Assembly: GCF_012910905.1 (NCBI RefSeq) | Contig: NZ_WTVN01000015.1 | Span: forward strand, 39,749-103,748 | DNA: 64,000 nt | Source of the DNA: Aromatoleum toluvorans | GTDB taxonomy: Bacteria; Pseudomonadota; Gammaproteobacteria; Burkholderiales; Rhodocyclaceae | Direction: 5' to 3' | Shown: positions 1 to 8,283 of the stretch, piece after piece | Position numbering within the stretch: the first letter of the stretch is position 1 | Layout: each line of letters starts with the position of its first letter | Position numbers and translations under genes: made by a program | Notes under the pieces: generated by a model | What the model saw: the letters and a program-made list of their open reading frames with translations, nothing else | Databases searched by the model: none | Told to the model about the DNA's origin: nothing

Positions 1-1
1 G

Positions 2-2203
2 AAGTGGTATCCCGGCGAGCAGCTGCCACGCTGGTCGCTGAACGCCTTCTGGCGCCGCGACGGCGAGCCGATGTGGCGCGATGCCGCGCTCTACGCCGAC
101 GAGCGCAATCCTGCCGGGGCCGACGCCGCGGCTGCGAACCGCTTCCTCGCGGGTGTCGCCGGGCGGCTCGCGCTCGATCCGGAACACGTGTTCGATGCTT
201 TCGAGGACGTCTTCTACTACCTGTGGCGCGAACACCGCCTGCCGGCCAACGTCGATCCCTTCGACGCGCGGCTCGACGATCCGCTGGAGCGCGAGCGCCT
301 GATGCGGGTGTTCGCGCACGGCCTGCCGAACGCCGTCGGCGCCGTGCTGCCGATCGCGCGCGACCCGGCCGGGCAGTGGGTCTCCGGGCCGTGGTTCCTG
401 CGCGCCGAGCGCTGCTACCTGACCCCGGGCGATTCGCCGATGGGCTACCGCCTGCCGCTCGATTCGCAGCCCTGGGTCAGCCGGCGGGATTATCCCTACC
501 TGCACCAGCCCGATCCGTCGCAGGCCTTCCCGCCGCTCGCGACGCATGCGCAGCTGCGCCACCAGCTGCGCGAGCAGTCGGCGCGCGCCCGTGCCGACGA
601 GGCGAGAGCCCGCGAGGCGGCCGCTGCCGCGCGCGTCCCCGCCAGGCACGAATCCGCCGCGTGGATCACGCGCACCGCGATGTGCGCGCAGCCGCGCGAA
701 GGCACGCTGTACATCTTCATGCCGCCCACCGAGGCGCTCGAAGACTATCTCACGATCGTCACCGCGGTCGAGGACACCGCCGCGGCGCTCGGCCAGCCGG
801 TCATCCTCGAAGGCTACGCGCCGCCGTCCGATCCGCGCCTGGCGCATTTCAGCATCACCCCCGACCCCGGCGTGATCGAGGTCAACATCCACCCGGCCGC
901 GAAGTGGGACGAGCTCGTCGACCGCACCACCTTCCTCTACGAGGCCGCGCGCGAGTCCCGCCTGTCGACCGAGAAGTTCATGCTCGACGGTCGCCACAGC
1001 GGCACCGGCGGCGGCAACCATTTCGTGCTCGGCGGCGCGACCCCCGCCGACTCGCCCTTCCTGCGCCGCCCCGACCTGCTCCGGAGCCTGATCGGCTACT
1101 GGCACAACCACCCCTCGCTGTCCTATCTCTTCTCCGGCCTCTTCATCGGCCCGACCTCGCAGGCGCCGCGCATCGACGAGGCGCGCAACGACTCGGTCCA
1201 CGAGATCGAGATCGCCTTCCGCGAGATGGAGCGGCAGATCGGTAGTCACGAGCAATGCCCGCCCTGGCTCGTCGACCGCCTGCTGCGCAACCTGCTCATC
1301 GACGTCAGCGGCAACACCCATCGCGCCGAGTTCTGCATCGACAAGCTGTACTCGCCCGACGGCCCGGCCGGCCGCCACGGCCTGCTCGAACTGCGCGCCT
1401 TCGAGATGCCGCCGCACGCGCGCATGTCGCTCACGCAGCAGCTCCTGCTGCGCGGGCTGGTCGCGCGCTTCTGGCAACAGCCGTACAACCCGGAGCGCCT
1501 CGTGCGTTGGGGCACCGAGCTGCACGACCGCTACATGCTGCCGCACTTCGTCGAACAGGATTTCGCCGACGTCATCGCCGAGATGAACGCCTTCGGCCTG
1601 CCGATCCGCGAGGAATGGTTCGCGCCGCATTTCGAGTTCCGCTTTCCCAAGGTCGGCGACTTCGCTGTGCGCGGCATCGAGGTCGAACTGCGCCACGCGC
1701 TCGAGCCCTGGCACGTGATGGGGGAGGAGGGCGCCGCCGGCGCCACCGTGCGCTATGTCGACTCCTCGCTCGAGCGCCTGCAGGTCAAGGTGAGCGGCAT
1801 GGCACCGGACCGCTACGTGCTGGCGGTCAACGGCGCAGCGCTGCCGCTGCAGCCCACCGGCACGGTCGGCGAGGCGGTCGCCGGGGTGCGTTACCGCGCG
1901 TGGCAGCCGGCGTCCTGCCTGCATCCGACCATCGGTGTCGACGCGCCGCTGGTGTTCGACCTCGTCGACACCTGGATGCAGCGCTCGCTCGGCGGCGCCC
2001 AGTACCACGCCGCCCACCCCGGCGGACGCCATTACGAGACTTTTCCGGTGAACGCCTTCGAGGCCGAATCGCGCCGCCTCGCGCGCTTCTTCCGCATGGG
2101 TCATACGCCCGGCGGTCGTCCTTCACGGATCGACACCGCGCAGCGCAACGCCGAATTCCCCTTCACGCTAGACTTGAGAGGATCAAGCAAAGCCAGGCCC
2201 TGA
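2..2203 (+). CDS. Transglutaminase/DUF2126 family protein (5' truncated by window edge)
   Basis: The frame is open from the first base (KWYPGEQLPRWSL...) and runs 733 codons to TGA, so the N-terminus, where the family carries a transglutaminase-like cysteine-protease fold, lies outside the window. What remains is the C-terminal DUF2126 region (COG4196 type), with family-like stretches such as EKFMLDGRHSGTGGGNHFV and GYWHNHPSLSYLFSG. The family is known from conserved clusters with circularly permuted ATP-grasp and alpha-E proteins and is predicted, not proven, to act in amide-bond or peptide modification. The next gene starts 9 nt downstream on the same strand, so the three are probably co-transcribed. 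The internal ATG at 71 is not the true start, because coding similarity continues upstream of it. Confidence 0.85.
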   Translation, partial: KWYPGEQLPRWSLNAFWRRDGEPMWRDAALYADERNPAGADAAAANRFLAGVAGRLALDPEHVFDAFEDVFYYLWREHRLPANVDPFDARLDDPLERERLMRVFAHGLPNAVGAVLPIARDPAGQWVSGPWFLRAERCYLTPGDSPMGYRLPLDSQPWVSRRDYPYLHQPDPSQAFPPLATHAQLRHQLREQSARARADEARAREAAAAARVPARHESAAWITRTAMCAQPREGTLYIFMPPTEALEDYLTIVTAVEDTAAALGQPVILEGYAPPSDPRLAHFSITPDPGVIEVNIHPAAKWDELVDRTTFLYEAARESRLSTEKFMLDGRHSGTGGGNHFVLGGATPADSPFLRRPDLLRSLIGYWHNHPSLSYLFSGLFIGPTSQAPRIDEARNDSVHEIEIAFREMERQIGSHEQCPPWLVDRLLRNLLIDVSGNTHRAEFCIDKLYSPDGPAGRHGLLELRAFEMPPHARMSLTQQLLLRGLVARFWQQPYNPERLVRWGTELHDRYMLPHFVEQDFADVIAEMNAFGLPIREEWFAPHFEFRFPKVGDFAVRGIEVELRHALEPWHVMGEEGAAGATVRYVDSSLERLQVKVSGMAPDRYVLAVNGAALPLQPTGTVGEAVAGVRYRAWQPASCLHPTIGVDAPLVFDLVDTWMQRSLGGAQYHAAHPGGRHYETFPVNAFEAESRRLARFFRMGHTPGGRPSRIDTAQRNAEFPFTLDLRGSSKARP

Positions 2204-2212
2204 CCTTCCGCG

Positions 2213-4840
2213 ATGCCGCACAAGCTGCTCTCCCTCTACGTCCGCCCGACCGGCCGCTACGATGAAATGCTGGCGGGCGCGGAGCAATTGCGGCCGCACT
2301 GGCGATCGCTGTTCGAGGCCCTCGACGCTTCGACGCCCGACCAGATGCGCGCGCGCCAGGCTTTCGTCACCGAGCGCATCCGCGAGAACGGCACCACCTA
2401 CAACGTCTATGCCGATCCCCACGGGGCCGACCGGCCGTGGACGCTCGATCCGCTGCCCTTCATCCTGCCGGCCGACGAATGGACGCACATCGAGGCCGCC
2501 GTCGCGCAGCGCGCCGATCTCCTCGACCGGGTGCTCGCCGACCTCTACGGGCCGCAGCACCTGATCCGCAGCGGCGCGCTGCCCGCCGCGCTGGTGTACG
2601 GCCACAACGGCTTCCTGTGGCCCTGCCAGGGCACGCAACCGCCGTCCGGCCATTTCCTGCACGTCTATGCCGCCGACCTCGCACGCTCGCCGGACGGCCG
2701 CTGGTGGGTGATCGCCGACCGCACGCAGGGGCCCTCGGGCGCCGGCTACGCGCTCGAAAACCGGCTGATCGTCTCGCGGCTGTTTCCGGAGCTTTTCCGC
2801 GACCTGCGCGTGCATCACCTCGCGGACTTCTTCCGCCACGTGCAGGACAGCCTCGCGCGCTGGGCCCCCGTCGACCGCGGCGAGGCCCCCTTCATCGTGC
2901 TGCTCACGCCCGGCCCCTACAACGAGACCTACTTCGAACACTCCTACCTCGCCCGCTACCTCGGCTTCCCGCTGGTCGAAGGCCAGGACCTCACCGTGCG
3001 CGGCGACGCCGTGTATCTCAAGACGCTGGGCGGACTCCGGCGCGTGCATGTGATCCTGCGCCGGCTCGACGACGACTACGCCGATCCGCTCGAACTGCGC
3101 GGCGAATCCTCCCTCGGCGTGCCGGGCCTCGTCGAGGCGGCGCGCGCCGGCCGCGTGCTGGTCGCCAACGCGCTGGGCAGCGGCGTGCTGGAATCCGCGG
3201 GCCTGCTCGCCTTCCTGCCCAAGCTCGCCGAACGCCTCCTCGGCGAACCGCTCGCGATGCCGGCCGTCGCCAGCTGGTGGTGCGGCGAAGCGCCGGCGCT
3301 CGACTACGTCGTCGAACATCTCGCCGAACTCGTCATCAAGCCCGCCTATCCCTCGCAGCGCATGCAACCGGTGTTCGGGCGCGACCTCGACGCCCGCGGG
3401 CGTGCGCACTGGACCGAACGCCTGCGCCATCGCCCGCACGCCTACATCGGCCAGGAACTGGTGCAGCTGTCGCAGGCGCCGGCGATGCCCTACGCAGGCA
3501 GCTCCACGCTCGAGCGCCGCCTCGTTGCACGCGCCATCGGGGTGCGCGTCTATGCGGTCGTCACGCCCGAAGGCTGGCGCGTGATGCCCGGCGGACTCAC
3601 GCGCGTCTCGGGCAGCGGCGACGTGGACATCCTGTCGATGCAGCGCGGCGGCTCATCGAAGGACACCTGGGTCCTGTCCGAAGCGCCGGTCAGCCAGTTC
3701 AGCCTGCTCAAGGGCGCACTCGGTGCCGGCGACATCGTGCGTGCCGGCCCCGAGATCGCCAGCCGTAGCGCCGAGAACCTGTTCTGGCTCGGCCGCTACG
3801 GCGAACGCGTCGAAAACAGCGCCCGCCTGCTGCGCTTCGCGTGCGACCGCCTGAACGAGGAAGGCGAGTCGGCGTCCGCTGCGGCTCGGTCCGGCGCTAC
3901 GGCGCTCGGTGCAGCAGCGGGTGACCTCTTCGACGAACCCGGTGTCCTCGCCACCGCCGTCGGCTACTGCGAACGCTTCGGCCTGCTGCCGCCCGAGGAA
4001 GACCGGTCCGTGGCACGTCGCCTCGTCGAAGGGGCGCTCGACGAAAACGCCCCCGGCAGCCTGGCCGCCACCCTGCGCCGCGCCGTCTGGGCCGCCACCC
4101 AGGTGCGCGATCGTCTGTCCATCGACCACTGGCACTCCCTCAACCGCCTGCACGACATCCTGCGCCGGCAGCGCCTCGACGGCGGCGCGCCGTCCGACAT
4201 CGCGACGCTGCTGTCGACGCTGGACCGCGTCCTGCTCGCGTGCGTCTCGCTGTCGGGCTTCGCGATGGACGAGATGATGCGCGACAGCGGCTGGCGCTTC
4301 CTGATCCTCGGTCGCCGCATCGAGCGCCTGCAGTGCCGCAGCCGCATCGTCGCGCATTTCCTCGAAGCCTGCGGCGGCCAGCCGGCCGGCGTCGATGCGC
4401 TGCTGGAACTGGCCGACTGCGCCGAAGCCTATCGCCAGCGCTATCTCCGCACTCCCGACGTCCTGCCGACGCTCGACCTCGTCGTATTCGACACCGACAA
4501 TCCGCACGCCGTCGCCTTCCAGACCGACATGCTGCTGCGCTATCTCGAATCGCTGCAGCGCGACCTCGCCGCATCCGGGGCGGCAGAGGGGGAGGCCGAC
4601 TACGGCATCTCCGCTTTCCGCGATGCCGTTGGCACGCTGAACGCGTTTTCCCTGCACGAGCTGGAACTCGCGCTGCCGGACGGGACGGCGGCGATGCAGC
4701 GCTGCGCCAACTGCGCCGGGTGCAGCGAGCTCGCACGAATCCTGCACATCGTCCACGACGGCTCGGCCACCCTGTCCAACCGCATCGCCGAGCGCTTCTT
4801 CACCCACGTCCGCCCCGCCGCGCGCATCCTCTCCGCCTGA
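2213..4840 (+). CDS. Circularly permuted ATP-grasp / alpha-E domain fusion protein
   Basis: 875 residues. About residues 1-490 match the circularly permuted type-2 ATP-grasp family (DUF404/DUF407, COG2308): typical stretches are ENGTTYNVYAD near the start, PGPYNETYFEHSYLARYLG in the middle, and VANALGSGVLES followed by a KPAYPSQ segment. After the QRGGSSKDTWVLS motif the protein continues into a helical alpha-E domain (DUF403, COG2307) from about residue 515, beginning SRSAENLFWLGRYGERVENSARL. In many genomes these are two separate genes; here they are one frame. ATP-grasp enzymes ligate a carboxylate to an amine, so the protein probably forms amide bonds on a peptide or small molecule; the substrate is unknown. 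Its neighbours are the DUF2126 protein and a transglutaminase-like protein starting 2 nt downstream. Confidence 0.9.
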   Translation: MPHKLLSLYVRPTGRYDEMLAGAEQLRPHWRSLFEALDASTPDQMRARQAFVTERIRENGTTYNVYADPHGADRPWTLDPLPFILPADEWTHIEAAVAQRADLLDRVLADLYGPQHLIRSGALPAALVYGHNGFLWPCQGTQPPSGHFLHVYAADLARSPDGRWWVIADRTQGPSGAGYALENRLIVSRLFPELFRDLRVHHLADFFRHVQDSLARWAPVDRGEAPFIVLLTPGPYNETYFEHSYLARYLGFPLVEGQDLTVRGDAVYLKTLGGLRRVHVILRRLDDDYADPLELRGESSLGVPGLVEAARAGRVLVANALGSGVLESAGLLAFLPKLAERLLGEPLAMPAVASWWCGEAPALDYVVEHLAELVIKPAYPSQRMQPVFGRDLDARGRAHWTERLRHRPHAYIGQELVQLSQAPAMPYAGSSTLERRLVARAIGVRVYAVVTPEGWRVMPGGLTRVSGSGDVDILSMQRGGSSKDTWVLSEAPVSQFSLLKGALGAGDIVRAGPEIASRSAENLFWLGRYGERVENSARLLRFACDRLNEEGESASAAARSGATALGAAAGDLFDEPGVLATAVGYCERFGLLPPEEDRSVARRLVEGALDENAPGSLAATLRRAVWAATQVRDRLSIDHWHSLNRLHDILRRQRLDGGAPSDIATLLSTLDRVLLACVSLSGFAMDEMMRDSGWRFLILGRRIERLQCRSRIVAHFLEACGGQPAGVDALLELADCAEAYRQRYLRTPDVLPTLDLVVFDTDNPHAVAFQTDMLLRYLESLQRDLAASGAAEGEADYGISAFRDAVGTLNAFSLHELELALPDGTAAMQRCANCAGCSELARILHIVHDGSATLSNRIAERFFTHVRPAARILSA

Positions 4841-4842
4841 AC

Positions 4843-5739
4843 ATGCGCTACCACGTCCTGCACACCACCGAGTACCACTATTCGCAGCCGGTGCAGACCG
4901 CGCGGCATCTCCTGCACCTCGTTCCGCGCCCCGTGCCCTGGCAAATGCTCGAGCGCCAGGCACTGCGCATCGACCCCGAACCGACGACGCGTGCGCACGG
5001 CATCGACATGTTCGGCAACCCGGCTGACCGCATCGAATTCGCGGCCTCGCACGACCACCTGCACGTCGAAAGCGAGCAGACGCTCACGCTCGCTCCACGC
5101 CCGTGGCTCGCCACGCCGATCGACGGTCCTGCCTGGGAGAAGGTGCGCGACGCCCTCGACTATCGCGCGACCGCGCTCGGGGAGGCGATCGCGGGTGCTC
5201 AGCACATGCGCTTCGAATCACCCGGCGTGCGCGTCAAACGCGAACTCGAAGACTACGCCGCCCCTTCGTTCGTCGCCGGCCGCCCGGTAATCGACGCCGC
5301 CCGCGACCTCATGCGCCGCATCCACACCGAGTTCCGCTACGATCCCGAAGCCACCCGGGTCGGTACCTCCGTCCTCGAAGTGCTGGAAATGAAGCGCGGT
5401 GTCTGCCAGGACTTCGCCCACCTGATGATCGGCTGCCTGCGCTCGCTCGGCCTCGCCGCGCGCTACGTCTCCGGCTACCTGCGCACCGACCCCCCGCCCG
5501 GTCAGCCAAGGCTGACAGGCTCCGACGCCTCACACGCCTGGGTCGCCCTGTTCGTCCCCGAACTCGGCTGGATCGAACTCGATCCGACAAACGATTGCCT
5601 GGCCGACGAAAACCATCTGGTTCTCGCCTGGGGGCGCGATTTCGGCGACGTCTCGCCCATCCGCGGGGTGATCCAGGGTGGCGGCGAGCATACCCTGAAG
5701 GTGGGCGTCACAGTGACCCCCGTTGAACTCGGTAAGTGA
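4843..5739 (+). CDS. Transglutaminase-like cysteine peptidase-fold protein
   Basis: 298 residues. The N-terminal domain (MRYHVLHTTEYHYSQPVQTA) is the bacterial transglutaminase-like N-terminal domain. It is followed by a transglutaminase core with the catalytic Cys in RGVCQDFAHLMIGCLRSLG, the His in SDASHAWVALFVPELGW and the Asp in IELDPTNDC, so the Cys-His-Asp triad is intact. The ATG was chosen because the first residues match the family and it begins 2 nt after the previous stop; a longer open frame upstream is only a shadow of the ATP-grasp gene. In this context the enzyme probably acts as a peptidase or amide-transfer enzyme in the same pathway as the two genes before it. It is predicted cytoplasmic, with no signal peptide. 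Confidence 0.9.
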   Translation: MRYHVLHTTEYHYSQPVQTARHLLHLVPRPVPWQMLERQALRIDPEPTTRAHGIDMFGNPADRIEFAASHDHLHVESEQTLTLAPRPWLATPIDGPAWEKVRDALDYRATALGEAIAGAQHMRFESPGVRVKRELEDYAAPSFVAGRPVIDAARDLMRRIHTEFRYDPEATRVGTSVLEVLEMKRGVCQDFAHLMIGCLRSLGLAARYVSGYLRTDPPPGQPRLTGSDASHAWVALFVPELGWIELDPTNDCLADENHLVLAWGRDFGDVSPIRGVIQGGGEHTLKVGVTVTPVELGK

Positions 5740-5849
5740 TTCGAGCCCACAGTCCCGCGCAGCCTGTGAGGTACCGGACCGCCTCCGATAAGGCGAGCGG
5801 TTCAAGAGGAGGGCGGCGGTGCTCGCCAGCAAAAGCGTCGCGCATGCGA

Positions 5850-6797
5850 TCAGAGCCGGGGCGCGGATTGATCCGGTGACCACTGCCAGAAGGTGTCACC
5901 ATAATCGCCGCCGAGCGTAGGCATGATCTCGTCCTGCCTGAAGTAGCGCCGGCTGTCGGCCTTGGCCGGCGTGAACCACCAGCCGGCCTCGGGGCAGGGC
6001 TGGCCGGCGGGGACGTTGGGGCGACGGCACTCGCCCGCGTCGATCGATGCTTCGTCACCGGGCACGCCCCCGCCGCTGTCCGCCACGCGCTCGACCAGCG
6101 TCCACACGGTGTCGACCTCGTCGATGTTCTGCGTGGTCTTGGGGTCGTAGCCGACCGAGGCGGACGTTGCATGAGGGCCGGCGTAGAAGAACTGGGCGCA
6201 ACTGTCATCGGCGTCGGGCAGATAGATGCCAGTGACCTTGACCGGTTCGTCGGTCGCGACGCGGATCGCAGGATTGAGTCGGTAGATCGGCCAAGTCGGC
6301 GGGGCATCCAGCGGGCCGCGACTATCTGCGTCGTAGCGGGTGGAAAGGTCACTACTGTTCCAACCGACAAATGCGGTAAATTCGATGTTGCTCGCATAGC
6401 GGCTGGCCAAAACTCCGGCTTCATCGAATCGCGTCGCGTAAGGTTCCGGCATCCAGTCGCAAGGATAGTCCCGGATTTGGCCCGCGAAGGTGGTATTAAC
6501 GTTGCCCGCGATCTCGATGGCAGACGGGTCGCCGTGCAGCAGGTCGCGATAGGCCTCTTCCACCATCTGGAGCGTGTCGCGGAAGTTCGGCAGCACGACG
6601 TCGCCCCAGGTGATGTCGGGCTGTTGCCAGCGCGGGCGGCTGCGGTAGTCCGGCGGCAGGGTGCGCATGACTTCGGCCAGCGCATCCTCGGCGGCCTGCA
6701 CCGTATCGGCGAAGGCGTCGCGCAGCTTCTTAAAGTAGTCCGCGCTGCTGTAGCGTTCGAGCAGGTAGATTTCCTGCGGGATCAGGGGAGTGGCCAT
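5850..6797 (-). CDS. Probable immunity protein for the adjacent T6SS toxin
   Basis: 315 residues, soluble, no signal peptide and no convincing membrane segment. It starts 2 nt after the stop of the toxin gene, the arrangement expected for an effector-immunity pair, and it is the last gene of the leftward T6SS operon. The sequence is rich in W, D and P (for example QIRDYPCDWMPEPYATRF) and resembles, from memory only, the Imm71/Imm72-type immunity proteins found behind proteobacterial polymorphic toxins; that family call is tentative. The inferred job is to neutralise the toxin domain in the producer and its kin. If the toxin is a cytoplasmic NADase, a soluble immunity protein fits. It converges with the transglutaminase gene across a 110-nt gap. 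Confidence 0.6.
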   Translation of the reverse strand: MATPLIPQEIYLLERYSSADYFKKLRDAFADTVQAAEDALAEVMRTLPPDYRSRPRWQQPDITWGDVVLPNFRDTLQMVEEAYRDLLHGDPSAIEIAGNVNTTFAGQIRDYPCDWMPEPYATRFDEAGVLASRYASNIEFTAFVGWNSSDLSTRYDADSRGPLDAPPTWPIYRLNPAIRVATDEPVKVTGIYLPDADDSCAQFFYAGPHATSASVGYDPKTTQNIDEVDTVWTLVERVADSGGGVPGDEASIDAGECRRPNVPAGQPCPEAGWWFTPAKADSRRYFRQDEIMPTLGGDYGDTFWQWSPDQSAPRL

Positions 6798-6799
6798 GC

Positions 6800-8275
6800 C
6801 TATTTGCCCTTGTGCCAGTTGTTGGTGAGCGTCGGCACGCCCACCAGGTCCACATGTTCACCACCGAAATTGCTGTAGCCCCAGTTGGTGGGTTGGCGCC
6901 TGCCAAGGTGGGCCGTGTCGAGGTTGGCCGGGTCAAGCACGATCTGCTTGCCGCCACCCGCCGTCCAGAAATAATTCCCTTTGTCGTCTGCCTTGACAGG
7001 ATTACCCGCGCGGTCTTTGAGCACCTGCGACGCGGTTTCACCTTCCCACACTTTCAGAGGTTTGCCTGGTGGCACGGTGTAGGTGACGACTTCCCCGTTG
7101 CCGTTCCAGTTCGCCCAGACAGCGAAGCGGTCGCGCCAGTCGGTTTTGCTCTTGAGCAGATCGAATTCCTCCTTGCGCATCCAGCAGATACTGTTGTCGG
7201 CGGAGTTCGGATCGATTACCCGGTAGAGTACCGTGCCGGGTGGAATTTCCGCCGGTTCAAGGATGTGGAATGTCCTGAAACTCTTCCTAAGTGGTCGGCT
7301 CGCGCTTATATCGGTAATGTCCGGATAGCCCTCAGGGATGGCTGGGCACGTCTTTTTGGCTTTCTTCGGCGCCCTCCGTCGCACCTTCACCCACGACGGC
7401 GGATCGGCCCTGAGCGCAGCGATCTCCGCTTCCAGCCCGGGCCGCCGATAAGCATGCGGATTGTGCGCATTGGTGCTAGCGCGGTATGTCATGTCGGCTT
7501 CGACATCGAGGCGCCGGGCGATGCGTTCGAGCATGTCCTGCAAGGGTTGCACCACTTCGCCCAGTTTCCTGTGCGCCTTGTCGCGCACGACCTGTACCTT
7601 GGCGAGCAGTTGGCCGACCTGTGTCTTCATGGCCGCCGAGCCCCAGCGATCCATCAGTTCGGCGAGTTGTTTGAGCGGGCCGATCACGGAATCGAAGGCC
7701 TTCACGAGCGCGTTGGCGCTGGCCGCCGCCTTCAGTTCGCGTGTCTTCGTCGCAAGATGCTTGTAGACGTTGTCGATCTTGAGCGCGGCCAAGGTCTTGC
7801 GCACCGGCGGGCTGGCAAGATGCTGGTTGAGCTTGACGATGCTCGCTTCGACGAACGGGCGGGTCGCGAGCCAGACGCTGCCGTTGAGCGCCTTCACTGT
7901 ATGCGTGACGACGGCCTTGCGCGCCCCGTTGAGGAGGATCTTCAGGCATCCCTTGGCGAGGGAGCCCAGAACCGGGACGAGGCCGACGAGGGTGATGGCG
8001 AGTGCAAACCAGTGCAGCGCGTTGTCGTCGTCTTCGCTGATTTTCTTGCAATTCGCAACCACGTCGCGAATGTCGCAGAGCTGATCCACGAACGGGACCA
8101 TCGAGATCACCGTTCCGGTGGCGATTTGCGCGGCGCTCTGGTCTTCGGCGAAATCGCCCTGGATGACCACCCAGATCCACTCGGCTGCTGCAGCAAGCTC
8201 CTGCCTGGAGCTTTGCACCCAGCGGCTGGGCGCAGCGGCATACCACGCGAGCGCGTTTTCGAGTTCTTCCCACAT
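6800..8275 (-). CDS. T6SS polymorphic toxin (effector) with N-terminal membrane region and C-terminal toxin domain
   Basis: 491 residues, starting 8 nt after vgrG. The N-terminal third carries a segment typical of T6SS-linked polymorphic toxins (VIQGDFAEDQSAAQIATGTV, then MVPFVDQLCDIRDVVANCKK) and a hydrophobic stretch at about residues 88-117, so it probably inserts in or crosses the target inner membrane. A helical, Lys/Ala-rich middle (about 140-260) and a basic linker (297-308, with PKKAKK) precede the C-terminal domain. That domain has GTVLYR (347-352), YTVPPGKPLKVWEG (399-412) and a GGGKQ motif (440-444), a spacing that recalls TNT-type NAD glycohydrolases; this is inference. No PAAR or Rhs repeats are present, so loading on VgrG is presumably direct. 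An ATG at 8335 would overlap vgrG heavily; the ATG at 8275 fits better. Confidence 0.75.
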   Translation of the reverse strand: MWEELENALAWYAAAPSRWVQSSRQELAAAAEWIWVVIQGDFAEDQSAAQIATGTVISMVPFVDQLCDIRDVVANCKKISEDDDNALHWFALAITLVGLVPVLGSLAKGCLKILLNGARKAVVTHTVKALNGSVWLATRPFVEASIVKLNQHLASPPVRKTLAALKIDNVYKHLATKTRELKAAASANALVKAFDSVIGPLKQLAELMDRWGSAAMKTQVGQLLAKVQVVRDKAHRKLGEVVQPLQDMLERIARRLDVEADMTYRASTNAHNPHAYRRPGLEAEIAALRADPPSWVKVRRRAPKKAKKTCPAIPEGYPDITDISASRPLRKSFRTFHILEPAEIPPGTVLYRVIDPNSADNSICWMRKEEFDLLKSKTDWRDRFAVWANWNGNGEVVTYTVPPGKPLKVWEGETASQVLKDRAGNPVKADDKGNYFWTAGGGKQIVLDPANLDTAHLGRRQPTNWGYSNFGGEHVDLVGVPTLTNNWHKGK

Positions 8276-8283
8276 GCTTGTCT

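Noticed and set aside
5850..8275. Rhs element
   Set aside because: No YD repeats or Rhs core motif; the toxin is of the smaller VgrG-linked type.
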